NCBI GenBank assembly: GCA_021780095.1
Contig: JAJXZK010000070.1
Span: forward strand, 1-19,105
Direction: 5' to 3'
Length of the DNA: 19,105 bases
DNA from: Acidobacteriota bacterium
GTDB lineage: Bacteria > Acidobacteriota > Terriglobia > Terriglobales > Acidobacteriaceae
Shown here one piece after another: positions 1 through 7,677 of the stretch; within the stretch, counting starts at the first letter, position 1; each line of letters begins with the position of its first letter. Position numbers and translations under genes: made by a program. The notes under the pieces were generated by a model. It was given only the letters and a program-made list of their open reading frames with translations, had not been told where the DNA came from and ran no database searches.

Positions 1-1
1 A

Positions 2-538
2 TTGATTGCGCAGGCGCGCAAGGACGCGAAAAAGAAGGGCTGGCAGCAATTGCTTTTCGGGGCTGAGGCCAAAGTCCAAGCGAGTGGGGATTTCGCCTTC
101 AGCTACAGCCCGGACGATTACCCGGCGGCCTGGTGGTACTCCGGCGGATGGAAGTTCCAAAGGCATTACTATCCAGTTCCGGGCGAGTTGGAACCAGCCG
201 GAGAGGAATTCGAGTGCGCCGTAGAGCTTGACCGGCATTCAGCCGTCAAGACTTGGGTGCGCAACCTTGCCAAGAAAGAGAGCGCATCGTTTTCTCTCCA
301 GACTTCCACTGACCTTTTCTATCCTGATTTTGTGACACAGCTGCACGATGGCCGAGTCCTGGTGGTGGAATACAAGGGCAATGCTTACGCAACCAACGAT
401 GATTCCGTAGAAAAGCGCAAGCTGGGCAAGCTGTGGGCGGATCGAAGCGGCGGCAAGGCTCTTTTCCTCATGGCGGAAAAGGTCAAGGATGGGATGAACC
501 TTGCAGAGCAGATTACAGCTGCGGTGTATCAAGGATGA
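2..538 (+). CDS. Type III restriction endonuclease R subunit, C-terminal end (5' partial)
   Basis: The reading frame is open from the first complete codon and stops at TGA 536-538, so only the last 178 residues are present and the TTG at position 2 is probably not the start. The visible part matches the C-terminus of type III Res proteins. It contains GEEFECA (about residues 67-73), a VKTWVRNL stretch (82-89), and a PD-(D/E)xK-type nuclease core made of FYPDF (Asp109) and VVEYKG (Glu123, Lys125). It ends with the LWADRSGGKALFLM stretch typical of these proteins. In the family, an N-terminal SF2 helicase/translocase drives cleavage by this nuclease domain, together with a Mod methyltransferase. 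Those parts would lie to the left, outside the window. The catalytic residues are intact, so this end shows no sign of decay. The family call rests on remembered motifs. Confidence 0.85.
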   Translation: MIAQARKDAKKKGWQQLLFGAEAKVQASGDFAFSYSPDDYPAAWWYSGGWKFQRHYYPVPGELEPAGEEFECAVELDRHSAVKTWVRNLAKKESASFSLQTSTDLFYPDFVTQLHDGRVLVVEYKGNAYATNDDSVEKRKLGKLWADRSGGKALFLMAEKVKDGMNLAEQITAAVYQG

Positions 539-558
539 ATCCGGAGTAGCGCGGTTCC

Positions 559-583
559 AAACCGTGGTAGAAAACCGTGGTAG
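559..583. repeat. 12-bp tandem direct repeat next to small hairpins
   Basis: AAACCGTGGTAG occurs at 559-570 and again at 572-583, a period of 13. The first copy also forms the right arm of a CGGTT-CCA-AACCG hairpin (552-564). Just downstream, AGAATT-AGA-AATTCT (589-603) is a perfect 6-bp hairpin. The cluster starts 14 nt after the stop of the restriction gene and could serve as a weak transcription end, but no run of T follows. Its function is unknown. Confidence 0.5.
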
Positions 584-603
584 GTTCAAGAATTAGAAAT
601 TCT

Positions 604-871
604 ATACTGCTGATATTGAAAGAGTAGCGCCCTGAGTGCGACTGACACCCTCACTCTTTCCGACCACTTCAAAACAGCTGAAAACAGACTGCATCTGGCT
701 TTGCCGCGGCCCTACGGGTGTGTGGTTCATCGTCAGCGCGTTCGCTGCTGCAAAGAATCTGGGTTCTAACGCCCGCTCTGGGAAATGATCGCCCTCACCT
801 GATGCCACGGCGGCCGTGCGATCAGTGACTCCCCGAATTAGAATTGCATAGGCGAAGAGGGTTCAAGATAT
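604..871. other. Intergenic region, no gene recognised
   Basis: This is the rest of the gap between the restriction gene and the aminopeptidase. The only open frame of note runs on the minus strand (602-808). Its product has no recognisable motif, and I see no convincing ribosome binding site for it. The last 20 bases carry the aminopeptidase ribosome binding site, AGAGGG at 856-861. The gap may mark the edge of the restriction-associated segment, but no tRNA or attachment repeat is visible. Confidence 0.5.
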
Positions 872-2128
872 ATGAGTGATACAGCCGTTATGACGGAGCT
901 ACGAGGCCACGAACAGAAACTGAACCTGTTGGCGGAGGTAGCGATACGAGTAGGTCTGGGATTGCGGACTGGTCAGGAACTGGTGATGACGGCGTCATTG
1001 GATTCGCTGCCGCTGGCACGTCGCATCACGGAGCAGGCCTATCGTGCGGGCGCTTGCCTGGTGACGACGCTTTATAGCGACGACGAAGCAGCCTTGATCC
1101 GCTACCACTACGCGTCCGATGAAAGTTTCGATCACGCGGCCAAGTGGCTCTACGACGGTATGGGCGCAGCCTTCAAAAGCGGCGCGGCACGTCTGGCCAT
1201 CGCGGGAGGAAATCCCACCCTGCTTTCCAATGAAGATGCCGAGAAGGTGGGGCGAGCCAATCGTGCGGTGTCCCAGGCCTATAGACCTGCGCTCGAATTG
1301 ATCACGCGACATGAAATCAACTGGACCATCGTATCCAGTGCAACTCCGGCATGGGCCGCCGCGGTATTCCCGGAAGAAGCGGCCGACGTGGCTCTGGCGA
1401 AACTGTGGGACGCAATCTTCTATACCACGCGCATCAACACGGATGATCCCGTGGCCGCATGGAAAACGCACGATGCCGGACTGCAGAAACGCGCGGCACG
1501 ATTGAACGAGAAACGATATTCCGCGCTGCAATATCGCGGACCCGGAACAGATTTCCGCCTGGGATTGGCAGACGACCATCTTTGGCTGGGCGGTGGAACC
1601 ATAGCCGGCAACGGACTCTACTGCATTCCCAACATGCCCACGGAAGAAGTCTTCACCACGCCGCATAAGGATCGCGCGGAGGGCACCGTAACGGCGACCA
1701 AACCGCTTTCGCATCAGGGCACGATGATTGAAGGCATTCAGGTGCGATTTGAAAAAGGTCGCATCGTGGAAGCGCGCGCCAGTCGAGGCCAGGAAGTGCT
1801 ACAGCGTCTGATCGACACCGACGAGGGTGCGCGGCGGTTGGGCGAAGTTGCCCTCGTGCCACACTCCTCGCCGATTGCAGCCAGCGGCCTACTCTTCCTG
1901 AACACGCTATTCGATGAGAATGCCGCGTCTCATATTGCGCTGGGTCAGGCCTACACCTCCTGCCTGCGCGACGGAGACAAGTTGACGCCCGAGCAGCTTG
2001 CGGCCAAAGGCGCGAATGACAGCCTGATCCACGTCGACTGGATGATCGGATCGGGCAAGTTGGATATCGACGGCATCACCGCAACCGGCGTTGCCGAACC
2101 GCTGATGCGACAGGGCGAGTGGGCCTAG
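872..2128 (+). CDS. Aminopeptidase, peptidase family M29
   Basis: A 418-residue metallo-aminopeptidase that removes N-terminal residues from peptides in the cytoplasm. Length and motifs match the M29 family (AmpS / thermophilic aminopeptidase T). The metal-binding motifs appear in order: PTEEVFTTPHK with Glu258/Glu259, GEVALVP with Glu325, SHIALGQAY with His354, and IHVDW with His387 and Asp389. These correspond to the Glu, Glu, His, His, Asp ligands of the dinuclear centre. The N-terminal half (about 1-230) is the family's less conserved domain. The ATG at 872 has AGAGGG at 856-861, a spacing of 10, and no better start is visible. It is transcribed alone: the upstream gene ends over 300 nt away, and the downstream gene is on the other strand. 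There is no signal peptide. The family assignment is firm; substrate preference cannot be read from sequence. Confidence 0.93.
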   Translation: MSDTAVMTELRGHEQKLNLLAEVAIRVGLGLRTGQELVMTASLDSLPLARRITEQAYRAGACLVTTLYSDDEAALIRYHYASDESFDHAAKWLYDGMGAAFKSGAARLAIAGGNPTLLSNEDAEKVGRANRAVSQAYRPALELITRHEINWTIVSSATPAWAAAVFPEEAADVALAKLWDAIFYTTRINTDDPVAAWKTHDAGLQKRAARLNEKRYSALQYRGPGTDFRLGLADDHLWLGGGTIAGNGLYCIPNMPTEEVFTTPHKDRAEGTVTATKPLSHQGTMIEGIQVRFEKGRIVEARASRGQEVLQRLIDTDEGARRLGEVALVPHSSPIAASGLLFLNTLFDENAASHIALGQAYTSCLRDGDKLTPEQLAAKGANDSLIHVDWMIGSGKLDIDGITATGVAEPLMRQGEWA

Positions 2129-2547
2129 CGCGATTTTTCGGGTTGCCTCATGGCAGAGAAAAGTACGCAGTTTTTGCACACTTCGACCAAGATTTGCACC
2201 GAAATAATTCCGCTGAAACGCGCGTTTCCCGTGCAATACTCAGGGACAACGAAAGAGCAATCTTTCAGAGAGGAGAGCGGAATCGAAGTCAGCCCGAGAA
2301 TCGGCAACGAGACTCACTTCAGGCAACTGAAGAAGGCCAGCCAAGAGAAAGCTCTTACAACCAGACTGAACGGTAGTTCCAGAAAATGCGGGTCCTCCCG
2401 CAGGATCTTGGCAACTCCGGGACGATAGAGTTGTGATCCGGTCGCCGAACATCGGATCTTCGTAAATTCGGAACGTCGGGGGCGAGTTCTCGCAAGAGAA
2501 TTCGCCCTTCGACTTTTCTGTGCCCGTTGGCGTGCCGCTGACCCGTA
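2129..2547. other. Intergenic region between convergent genes
   Basis: This is 419 nt between the stops of the M29 aminopeptidase and the DUF4185-like gene. Short open frames exist on both strands, but their products look like noise and none has a good ribosome binding site. The one clear structure is the hairpin at 2480-2507, described separately. Confidence 0.5.
2480..2507. terminator. 12-bp stem hairpin with GCAA tetraloop, probable terminator
   Basis: The arms 2480-2491 and 2496-2507 pair over 12 positions with one G-T wobble, and the loop is GCAA, a stable GNRA tetraloop. On the plus strand TTTT follows at 2514-2517 after a short spacer. On the minus strand the hairpin begins 41 nt after the stop of the DUF4185-like gene, a good place for a terminator, but no T run follows there. 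It probably ends transcription between the two convergent units. Confidence 0.6.
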
Positions 2548-3681
2548 TCACGTACCGATCTTGAGGGGAACGATGGTCAGGCGATAATCCTTCGGGTTGT
2601 CCCAGTTCCCTGCCGTAAACGCATACACCTGTTCGGGAGTTTGAAACTTCGGACAAACCTGTGGGGAATAATATCCAGACGGTTTCGAGTCGTAGGAGCC
2701 GATTTTTGCCCACGGACCCCAGGGCTGTGGTGATTCGTAAAAATCCCACACAGTATGCGTCGCCGCGCCTGCCATCTTGCCGCCGCCCGCTGGATAGTAC
2801 CAGCCGATCATGAAATATCTCTGGTACCCGGGCAGATAGGTCGCGCCCGTCATGCCAACTCTTCCGGGATTTTTGACAATCGGCAAAGCATTGTTCATGT
2901 TCGCTGTCCACGACGCAGCTCCGCCATTGCCGCCGATGTAGAATTCCCAGTCGGCGGCATTGAGAAGACCGATCCTGGATCGCGCCACGCGGCCCACAAT
3001 CATGTCGTCGCCGCAATCCCAATATCCGTTGTTGGAAATCGCATAGACGTAGTCGCCAACATTCCGAGGAGCTGCACCATTGCGTCCGAACTGAATGAAG
3101 TACGGCGTCGCAAAACGTCTTCCTGGAAACATGGGCGCGTGGTAGTTCAGCTTGGCGGAACGCGTCCATGTTCGCCCGTGATTCACGCTCTTGATGATGC
3201 TGGCATTTTGCGCGGTCTGCCGCTGACGAGGATCGCCGCTTTCCTGACCGTATCGATGCCGGGCGACGACCCAATACAAGACGCCATCGATGCAGGCGCA
3301 CCCACTCGATTTCCAGGTGCACCCATCCGGGCCTCGCTCGGCTTCTTTACCGTAGGGTGGCATTGGGTTCACAGTCTTGCCACCCAGCTGGAGCGGATCG
3401 TTTCCTTCAATGCGGTTGAAAGCGATGTTCGCCCTGGGGGCCCCGTGAAACCCGGTGCTGTCATTCGATGGTGAGTAGAGATCCCCATTATCCGCCCAGG
3501 TCGGCGTCCACGTGTCGCCCTCGCTATTCAGAACTGGAATCGGCGCTTCAACGCGGACTGTAAGCAGCGGTGGGGCGGTCTTATGCGAGAGCGACGCGAA
3601 ACTTGAACTCGCCGACTGAAGCTTGAGGGAGGTGGATAAAGTCGCCAGGAGCGATCCCCATATCATGTCTCTGCGTCGCAA
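2548..3681 (-). CDS. Exported DUF4185-like / sialidase-fold protein
   Basis: A 377-residue protein with an export signal: an arginine-rich start (MRRRDM, possibly a Tat-type signal), a hydrophobic stretch at about 6-22, then a Ser/Ala-rich region that could be cleaved near residue 29. The mature part begins with GDTWTPTWADNGDLYS, resembling the start of DUF4185 domains. Further repeated patterns follow, such as SVNHGRTW, DWEFYIGG and GYYSPQVCPKF. These fit a five- to six-bladed sialidase-like propeller and suggest carbohydrate binding or hydrolysis outside the cytoplasm, but I cannot name catalytic residues. The apparent start is TTG (3681-3679), preceded by GGGGTG. An ATG five codons later is an alternative but would remove the arginines. 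It starts 18 nt after the class II aldolase stop, so the two are probably cotranscribed. The propeller assignment is tentative. Confidence 0.65.
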   Translation of the reverse strand: MRRRDMIWGSLLATLSTSLKLQSASSSFASLSHKTAPPLLTVRVEAPIPVLNSEGDTWTPTWADNGDLYSPSNDSTGFHGAPRANIAFNRIEGNDPLQLGGKTVNPMPPYGKEAERGPDGCTWKSSGCACIDGVLYWVVARHRYGQESGDPRQRQTAQNASIIKSVNHGRTWTRSAKLNYHAPMFPGRRFATPYFIQFGRNGAAPRNVGDYVYAISNNGYWDCGDDMIVGRVARSRIGLLNAADWEFYIGGNGGAASWTANMNNALPIVKNPGRVGMTGATYLPGYQRYFMIGWYYPAGGGKMAGAATHTVWDFYESPQPWGPWAKIGSYDSKPSGYYSPQVCPKFQTPEQVYAFTAGNWDNPKDYRLTIVPLKIGT

Positions 3682-3699
3682 GTTCGCACCCCGTGTTCG

Positions 3700-4629
3700 T
3701 CATTTGGTGCCGCGGAGAAAGCCGGAGATTTCCGCCGTCAAGCGGCTTATGAGTTCATCCGTCTCGTAGTTGGCCGGTTGCCGGACCGGTGCAGCCTTGG
3801 GTTCCGCTTCGACGTGATGTACTTGTGTCGTCGCTGCGGACTTCTCGCTGACCCTCAGCCGTGGGTCGGGCAGCCCCAGCCTTTGCTTGATGGCTAGCAG
3901 ATCGCCAATTTTGTCGGGAGGAATTTCGTTCAACTTCGGCCGCAATTGGGAAGCGATCAAGACCGTCTTGCAATAGTTATCGACCACTTCGACATACCAC
4001 TCCGCATGGGTCACCGTGTCGGCCCAACAAACGATGCCGTGATTCGCCAGAAGAACCGTGTTGTGATCCTGCACGTACGGCAGCACAGTTTTCGCAAAAG
4101 CTCTCGTCCCCGGCGTTTCATAGGGTGCCAGCGCCACCGGCCCAATAAAAACTTCCTGTTCAGGAATCAAATTGCCCTGCGGGACTACTCCCGCGACGGC
4201 GTGCGCGGTGGCATATGGCGGGTGGCAGTGAATCACCGCTTTCGCCGCGGGTACCGCTTTGTAAATCTCCAGATGGAGCAGAATCTCACTGGTCTGCGGA
4301 CGATCGCCGCATATCTGGCAGTTGTCCAGATCGACCAGCGAAAAATCCTCCATACAAAGATCGCCTTTGCTGCATAGCGTTGGCGTACACAAAACATAAT
4401 GCGGCGACACTCGAACAGAAATATTCCCGCCATTTCCATCGACATATTGCCGCTCCCAAAGCTTCTTGCCGACCCGCAGAATCTCTTCCTTCAGTGCGTT
4501 CGCTTCAGGGGAGTTGAAAATCTGCAGCGGTTCTTCTGCAGCAGACTGCGGAGATCGATGGACTGCAAGACATTCGAGCACTGCACGACGGACAATCGTC
4601 GAAATATCGTCATTAGTGGGGTTTTTCAT
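3700..4629 (-). CDS. Class II aldolase/adducin-family protein with peptide-like tails
   Basis: A 309-residue member of the zinc-dependent class II aldolase/epimerase family (L-fuculose-phosphate aldolase, L-ribulose-5-phosphate 4-epimerase). The core spans about 45-255. It shows NGGNIS (67-71), TSEILLHLEIYK with the presumed catalytic Glu115, HCHPP with His134 and His136, and LANHG with His197. The Glu-to-first-His spacing of 19 is the same as in FucA (Glu73/His92). Family members cleave sugar phosphates to dihydroxyacetone phosphate plus an aldehyde. Both ends are extended. Residues 6-22 form an amphipathic helix followed by a Pro/Ala/Glu-rich linker. Residues 260-287 are a low-complexity linker ending in a second amphipathic helix (about 290-305). 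This is the build of bacterial microcompartment encapsulation peptides (an inference). It is first in an operon with the exported protein. The exact sugar substrate is unknown. Confidence 0.85.
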   Translation of the reverse strand: MKNPTNDDISTIVRRAVLECLAVHRSPQSAAEEPLQIFNSPEANALKEEILRVGKKLWERQYVDGNGGNISVRVSPHYVLCTPTLCSKGDLCMEDFSLVDLDNCQICGDRPQTSEILLHLEIYKAVPAAKAVIHCHPPYATAHAVAGVVPQGNLIPEQEVFIGPVALAPYETPGTRAFAKTVLPYVQDHNTVLLANHGIVCWADTVTHAEWYVEVVDNYCKTVLIASQLRPKLNEIPPDKIGDLLAIKQRLGLPDPRLRVSEKSAATTQVHHVEAEPKAAPVRQPANYETDELISRLTAEISGFLRGTK

Positions 4630-5043
4630 AATTTCTAGTCAGCGGAACAGTACGCTTTCCTCTTCATCGTTGCATCTCACTGCGCAGAAACTCATCCGGA
4701 TTTCCGGTTCAGCGACGGTTTCTGGGCGTTGAATCCAGCATACGCTGGGAATTGGCCGAACTGAAATGAAACCAGAATCCGAAACGAACTCGCTCGCGCG
4801 CGACGAGTCATTTCACTGCATGAGTAAAAACTCTGGCTTATACATTTCAGCTGCCCCACTCCCTCGACCGCACGCGCTATTACTCTCCCAACTTGAACCG
4901 AGTGAACCTGCTGAACTACAGACCCTATTCTTATGAAAACCGCGCCGACCAACGCCCGCAATCTCACCCTGCATCTGCGTGGCTTGGAACATCCCCGCCA
5001 CATCCGCGAACATCACAGAAAGTACTGCGGCGTCTCGATAGTA
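4630..5043. other. Divergent intergenic region upstream of aldolase and ligase
   Basis: If the ligase starts at 5044, this 414-nt gap separates two divergent units and should hold both promoters, though none stands out. Two small perfect inverted repeats are visible: CCGGA-TT-TCCGG around 4696-4707 and CCAGC-ATAC-GCTGG at 4735-4748. An in-frame extension of the ligase back to 4933 is possible, but it has no ribosome binding site and no ligase-like sequence. Confidence 0.45.
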
Positions 5044-6192
5044 ATGAAAGATCGATTCGTTTCGACCGCGCAGGGCTCCTCAGCTGTCAGATTAGGATCA
5101 GATCGTGCAACTCCCAGTGAATCCTCCCACCTTCCAATGCTTGCCAAACGTGTGGGAGAAATTCCACCGGGGAATGGCTGGATTTTTGAACCCAAGTGGG
5201 ATGGATTCAGGGTCCTGATCTTTCGCGATCACAAGGAAATTCTGATCCAAAGTCGCGAGCAGAAATCGCTGAATCGCTACTTTCCGGAGATTCTTCCGGC
5301 GTTGCTGCAACAACTCCCGTCCCGCTCCGTAGTCGATGGAGAGCTCGTGATCGCAAGAAACGGCGCACTCGATTTCGATGCATTGCAGCTCCGCATTCAC
5401 CCGGCGGCGTCGAGGGTCAAGCTACTCGCGGAGCAAGCCCCGGCGTCCGTTGTGTTGTTTGACCTGCTATCCGAAGGCTCCAAAGACATGCGTCTCGAGC
5501 CGTTCCATCTCCGTCGCGAACGCCTGGAAAACATGCTTACCGAAGCAACGTCACCCCTTCACCTGACGCCGGCCACCAGGAAACGAAATATCGCGACCGA
5601 CTGGTTCCAGCGCTTCGAAGGAGCCGGCCTGGATGGCGTAATGGTCAAGCCTATCGAAGGCATCTACGAATCGGATAAGCGTGTGATGTTCAAGTTGAAG
5701 CACGAGCGCGATTGCGACTGCGTGGTTGCCGGCTTTCGCTGGTATAAGGACAGCAGAAACGACGCCATCGGCTCTTTGCTGCTGGGGTTGTATGACCATG
5801 CTGGAACGTTGCAGCACGTTGGCGTCTGCTCCAGCTTCACGCAAGAAAAGCGGCGAGAGTTGGTCGAATTTCTTGGTCCCTACCGCAAGGATGCGTTGGC
5901 GCATCACCCCTGGAAATCGTGGGAGAAAAATGACACTGCAGGCGGCGACGAACAACATCGCATGCCGGGCGGCAAAAGCCGCTGGAGCCACGGTAAAGAT
6001 CTTTCGTGGGAGCCGCTCCGTCCCGAGCTTGTTGTCGAGGTAGCTTACGAGCACATGCAAGGACATCGCTTTCGTCATATGGCACACTTCCGGCGCTGGC
6101 GAACAGAAAAAGACCCCCGTGAATGTACCTACGCGCAGTTGGAGGTTGTACCACCCGAAGAACTGCGGAAAATCTTCGCTCGCCATCGCTGA
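5044..6192 (+). CDS. ligC: ATP-dependent DNA ligase, LigC-like
   Basis: Seals nicks in DNA using ATP through a lysine-AMP intermediate. The motif order is complete: EPKWDGFR with the adenylated lysine (Lys51 from the ATG at 5044), VVDGELVI, SVVLFDLL, GLDGVMVKP and FKLKHERDCDCVV. An OB-fold half follows (GSLLLGLYD, HVGVCSSF) and a motif VI-like region (ELVVEVAYEHMQGHRFRH). About 380 residues with no polymerase or nuclease domain points to LigC rather than LigD. No Ku gene lies nearby in the window. The start is uncertain. The frame opens at ATG 4933, with further ATGs at 5044 and 5137. The family usually begins shortly before the PMLAK motif, so 5044 is a compromise; none of the three has a strong ribosome binding site. 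The probable role is a repair ligase. Confidence 0.9.
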   Translation: MKDRFVSTAQGSSAVRLGSDRATPSESSHLPMLAKRVGEIPPGNGWIFEPKWDGFRVLIFRDHKEILIQSREQKSLNRYFPEILPALLQQLPSRSVVDGELVIARNGALDFDALQLRIHPAASRVKLLAEQAPASVVLFDLLSEGSKDMRLEPFHLRRERLENMLTEATSPLHLTPATRKRNIATDWFQRFEGAGLDGVMVKPIEGIYESDKRVMFKLKHERDCDCVVAGFRWYKDSRNDAIGSLLLGLYDHAGTLQHVGVCSSFTQEKRRELVEFLGPYRKDALAHHPWKSWEKNDTAGGDEQHRMPGGKSRWSHGKDLSWEPLRPELVVEVAYEHMQGHRFRHMAHFRRWRTEKDPRECTYAQLEVVPPEELRKIFARHR

Positions 6193-6345
6193 CTGCGTCC
6201 GGCTACAGCCTTCCTGCCTTACTCCCGCAAAGGATTTGCATCGAAGCGATGCGATTCTGCTCATCTGAATGATCATCTGCGCGAAGTCAGCGGCCATGAA
6301 TTTACCGCCAAAGAGATGGAGAGATACTTGATATTCGCCCCGTAG
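6193..6345 (+). pseudogene. Remnant of a type IB DNA topoisomerase
   Basis: Downstream of the ligase stop, a short stretch reads DSAHLNDHLREVSGHEFTAK (6253-6312). This resembles the conserved NDYLREISGxDFTAKDFRTW segment of bacterial type IB topoisomerases. After FTAK the match is lost, and the frame stops at TAG 6343-6345. Upstream residues do not match, so the catalytic core is missing. It is best read as the scar of a deleted or decayed gene. By chance or otherwise it is in the same frame as the ligase, separated by the TGA. The match was made from memory and is short. Confidence 0.5.
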
Positions 6346-6497
6346 TTCGCGCATCTCACAGCAACCGACGCGCGCAATGATAGCGGCAGGGCGATCGCGC
6401 TCCGCCGCGTTCGATTCAGGCTTCGGCCGCAGGGAGCGGTTAGGATATTGCATCGCTCGGAGGCCTGACTCGGCCATCGCCGTGATAATCCTACCGT
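6346..6497. other. Intergenic, no further feature seen
   Basis: This is the remainder of the gap before the membrane protein. An open minus-strand frame crosses it and the end of the ligase (5551-6477), but it is a shadow of the ligase codons without a recognisable product. No promoter or hairpin stands out. Confidence 0.4.
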
Positions 6498-7037
6498 ATG
6501 CACATTTCCGGAGTCTGGATCCTGTTGATCTTCATCTGCTCCATCGCAGCGTTGATGATGCTGGCGCTTCACCTGACGAAGTTAGGTCTGCTCATCCACC
6601 AACGGATTCCCGATCAACCGCATCGACGTCTCTTTCTCGCTTCGGTTAGCTTTTTCATCACGTTCCTTGGTGTCCGCTTGCTGGTCGCTTTCATCACCCA
6701 CCACATTGGCCCCTTCGGATACGTGCAAGTCGGCGGGCGCCACATTCATCACCTGGTCTGGGGAATTCTCCTGCTGCTGCTCACGGGATATGCGGACCTG
6801 ACAGAGGTCGGCATCGGTGACACATCCCTCTCCATTCTGATGAGCCGCTTGCTCTCGATTGGTTACGGCATGGGCGCGGCGCTGACCCTGGATGAGTTCG
6901 CGCTGTGGTTAAACCTGGATGCAATGGCGTATTGGTCTAGGCAGGGACGAGAAAGTATCGACGCGGTCGTCTTGTTTGGCGCACTCCTCGCCATGGGTAC
7001 GTGGGGAGCGCCGCTGTTTCGGCGTCATCGTCTCTAA
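6498..7037 (+). CDS. Uncharacterised integral membrane protein, five predicted helices
   Basis: A 179-residue inner-membrane protein. Hydrophobic segments lie at about 5-27, 45-66, 84-101, 117-137 and 155-172. Conserved-looking motifs are VGGRHIHHLVWGI (about 77-89), with a His pair at the membrane edge, and GYGMGAALTLDEFALWLNLD (about 121-140), followed by SIDAVV. The HIHH and DEFALWL motifs recur in an uncharacterised family I have seen in actinobacteria and related groups. No enzyme class is implied, though the clustered His, Asp and Glu at the membrane could bind a metal. The ATG at 6498 lacks a clear ribosome binding site. The gene stands alone and converges on the hut operon, 58 nt from its last stop. 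An 8-bp repeat, CGTCTCTA, overlaps its stop (7029-7036 and 7039-7046). Confidence 0.75.
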   Translation: MHISGVWILLIFICSIAALMMLALHLTKLGLLIHQRIPDQPHRRLFLASVSFFITFLGVRLLVAFITHHIGPFGYVQVGGRHIHHLVWGILLLLLTGYADLTEVGIGDTSLSILMSRLLSIGYGMGAALTLDEFALWLNLDAMAYWSRQGRESIDAVVLFGALLAMGTWGAPLFRRHRL

Positions 7038-7095
7038 CCGTCTCTAGAAGGCGGTGGGCTTCCGCAATTCAGGTCGACACGCGTGCGGACTTCCG

Positions 7096-7677
7096 CTAAC
7101 AGGCCGTATTCGCGTCGCGCTGCAATGGGCAAAGACGTGCCAACACCGCGCGCCTCGCTTCTCCATCATCCAGGTCCATTAGGTTGACGATTACATTGCC
7201 CAGCAATGCCTTCCGGCTGGCGTGCAGCAAATGTCGAGCGGTCGCCAGATCGCTTAACAGAAATCCAGGAGTATTGGGTACCATCTCAGCCGCATACTCT
7301 TCCAGCTTCGCAACCGCTTCTGCCGCTGCGAGCGGCATCTCGGCGCACTCAAGCAGGCATCGCTGTATGTCAGGACGCGCGGACACACTTCGGACCCTTC
7401 TGGCAGCCATGTACCGGTCGAAGACGCGGATGTCTTCCTCCGCACAACGCGCCAATTCCTCTTCGCAGATTTTTGCTTTCGCGCCAATAACAGTCATTTC
7501 CGAGTCCGAATTCTGCTTGGAGTGGATGGCGCACACCATCCGAATCAGCGCCGCCGCAAACGTCGCCGCTACCGCAGCCACGGCGCCTCCTCCTGGCGTA
7601 GGTGTCCCCGCAGCCACGCGATTTCGAAACTCCAGCATTGAACAGTTCCATAGCGACGTGTCGTAGTTTTGTGTCAT
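7096..7677 (-). CDS. Stand-alone cyclodeaminase/cyclohydrolase (FTCD C-domain family)
   Basis: A 193-residue all-helical protein of the formiminotransferase-cyclodeaminase C-terminal family. The diagnostic TPTPGGGAVAAV loop is at about residues 25-36, close to the N-terminus as in this family, and an LLSDLATARHLLHASRKALLGNV segment lies near the end. Members act on 5-formimino-THF (releasing ammonia) or as 5,10-methenyl-THF cyclohydrolase (FchA). The formiminotransferase domain of two-domain FTCD is absent, and HutF upstream makes a transferase route unnecessary. A methenyl-THF cyclohydrolase role, helping recover formate carbon from histidine, is therefore plausible but inferred. Its ATG overlaps the M20 stop as ATGA (7674-7677), giving translational coupling. 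It is the last gene of the hut operon. The family is confident; the exact reaction is not. Confidence 0.85.
   Translation of the reverse strand: MTQNYDTSLWNCSMLEFRNRVAAGTPTPGGGAVAAVAATFAAALIRMVCAIHSKQNSDSEMTVIGAKAKICEEELARCAEEDIRVFDRYMAARRVRSVSARPDIQRCLLECAEMPLAAAEAVAKLEEYAAEMVPNTPGFLLSDLATARHLLHASRKALLGNVIVNLMDLDDGEARRAVLARLCPLQRDANTAC

Noticed and set aside
995..1714. 239-codon minus-strand frame opposite the M29 aminopeptidase
   Set aside because: It is the antisense shadow of a gene with all its metal-binding motifs.
2240..3322. 360-codon minus-strand frame overlapping the exported protein
   Set aside because: It is another frame of the same strand as the DUF4185-like gene, its composition is Arg/Ser-rich, and it shows no domain.
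5551..6477. 308-codon minus-strand frame opposite the ligase
   Set aside because: It mirrors the codons of the well-supported ligase and has no recognisable domain; such frames are expected in GC-rich coding sequence.
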